64,000 bases of DNA from contig NC_080044.1 in the NCBI RefSeq assembly GCF_012489685.1, forward strand, positions 25,772,369-25,836,368, written 5' to 3'. The notes under the pieces are model-generated. The model saw only the letters and a program-made list of their open reading frames with translations, was not told the DNA's origin and made no database searches. Numbering within the stretch: position 1 is the first letter of the stretch; every line of letters starts with the position of its first letter. The position numbers were made by a program, and so were the translations under genes. The stretch comes from Lotus japonicus (Eukaryota; Streptophyta; Magnoliopsida; Fabales; Fabaceae). Of this stretch, positions 63,940 through 64,000 are shown piece by piece.

Positions 63940-64000
63940 AGATAATCTTGTCCTTAGGTACCCATTTCCTAGGTCCTTTCTTGTTAGTTACCCCAGAGGT
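63940..64000 (-). pseudogene. gag: E gag C-terminal end (window edge)
   Basis: The last bases read the conserved TSGVTNKKGPRKWVPKDK end of gag on the minus strand, without a stop up to the pol overlap. The rest of gag, the primer site and the 5' LTR lie beyond the window. Confidence 0.8.

Larger units (their letters stand above)
22469..64000 (+). mobile_element. Ty1/copia element D (outer host of the nest)
   Basis: Starts TGTAAGACCAAG at 22469 and continues past the window. Its own sequence is 22469-22827, 49476-49703, 51072-52765, 53981-56728 and presumably DNA beyond 64000; the rest is later insertions. It has a 5' LTR of about 1215 bp when the insertions are removed, an initiator-Met primer site, gag, protease, integrase and the start of RT, in the same order as C1. 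Coding parts are diverged from C1 and C2 and have several frameshifts and stops, consistent with an older insertion. Confidence 0.88.
56729..64000 (-). mobile_element. Ty1/copia element E, partial (runs past the window)
   Basis: Minus-strand copia element starting with the TGAAGGTATG LTR edge at 56729 inside D's RT; its left target sequence would be TACGT. Own order leftward from 64000: gag end, protease, integrase, RT, then a deletion to the env-position ORF, then the antisense-ORF region, polypurine tract and 3' LTR. It is more diverged from C1/C2 than they are from each other in LTR, env-position ORF and opposite-strand ORF. Confidence 0.9.

Overview
The window is repeat-dense plant nuclear DNA, most likely from a papilionoid legume. 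The evidence for that is Ty1/copia elements of the SIRE/Maximus type with a long env-position ORF, Ty3/gypsy elements whose LTRs run between TGTAACACC and GGTCTCACA, Athila-type LTRs, initiator-tRNA-Met primer sites and a TRIM. I see no intact host gene, rRNA gene, tRNA gene or CRISPR array. The only possible host coding trace is a truncated RRM segment at 22141-22468.

Layout. 1-1333 is the end of a minus-strand gypsy LTR that abuts an Athila-type 3' end (broken env-like ORF, 3' UTR, partial LTR; 1334-about 3710). 3711-6350 is a minus-strand pseudogene of the Transposase_28 'putative gypsy type transposon' family. 6351-7064 holds an LTR-like block and a CAC-rich microsatellite locus. That locus is split by gypsy element A (7065-21296, target duplication CAATA), which has gag but no pol. 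It is a recombinant tandem with two complete LTRs and a third that is mostly deleted, and a solo copia LTR (13984-15190) sits in its gag.

From 22469 to the window end everything lies inside one plus-strand copia element, D, which cuts the RRM segment. D contains copia C2 (22828-49470, minus, TSD TAAGT), an Athila solo LTR (49704-51066, TSD CTTAG), a copia solo LTR (52766-53975, TSD AAGGC) and copia E (56729 to beyond the window, minus). C2 in turn contains a gypsy solo LTR (24034-27770, TSD CTTAC), a TRIM (30861-31124) and copia C1 (38250-49280, plus, TSD GCGAA). Insertion order is therefore D, then C2, then C1.

How the copia elements are built: LTR, PBS, gag, then protease-integrase-RT-RNase H in the +1 frame relative to gag, then a long ORF in the env position with a nuclear-localisation-like cluster and a C-terminal coiled coil. 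A region of repeated polypurine tracts and the 3' LTR follow. The most striking feature is a small ORF of 128-130 codons on the opposite strand between the env-position ORF and the 3' LTR. It is intact in all three elements where that region is visible (C2, C1, E), although their pol genes are broken. It is preceded in each copy by the same promoter-like module with almost fixed spacing.
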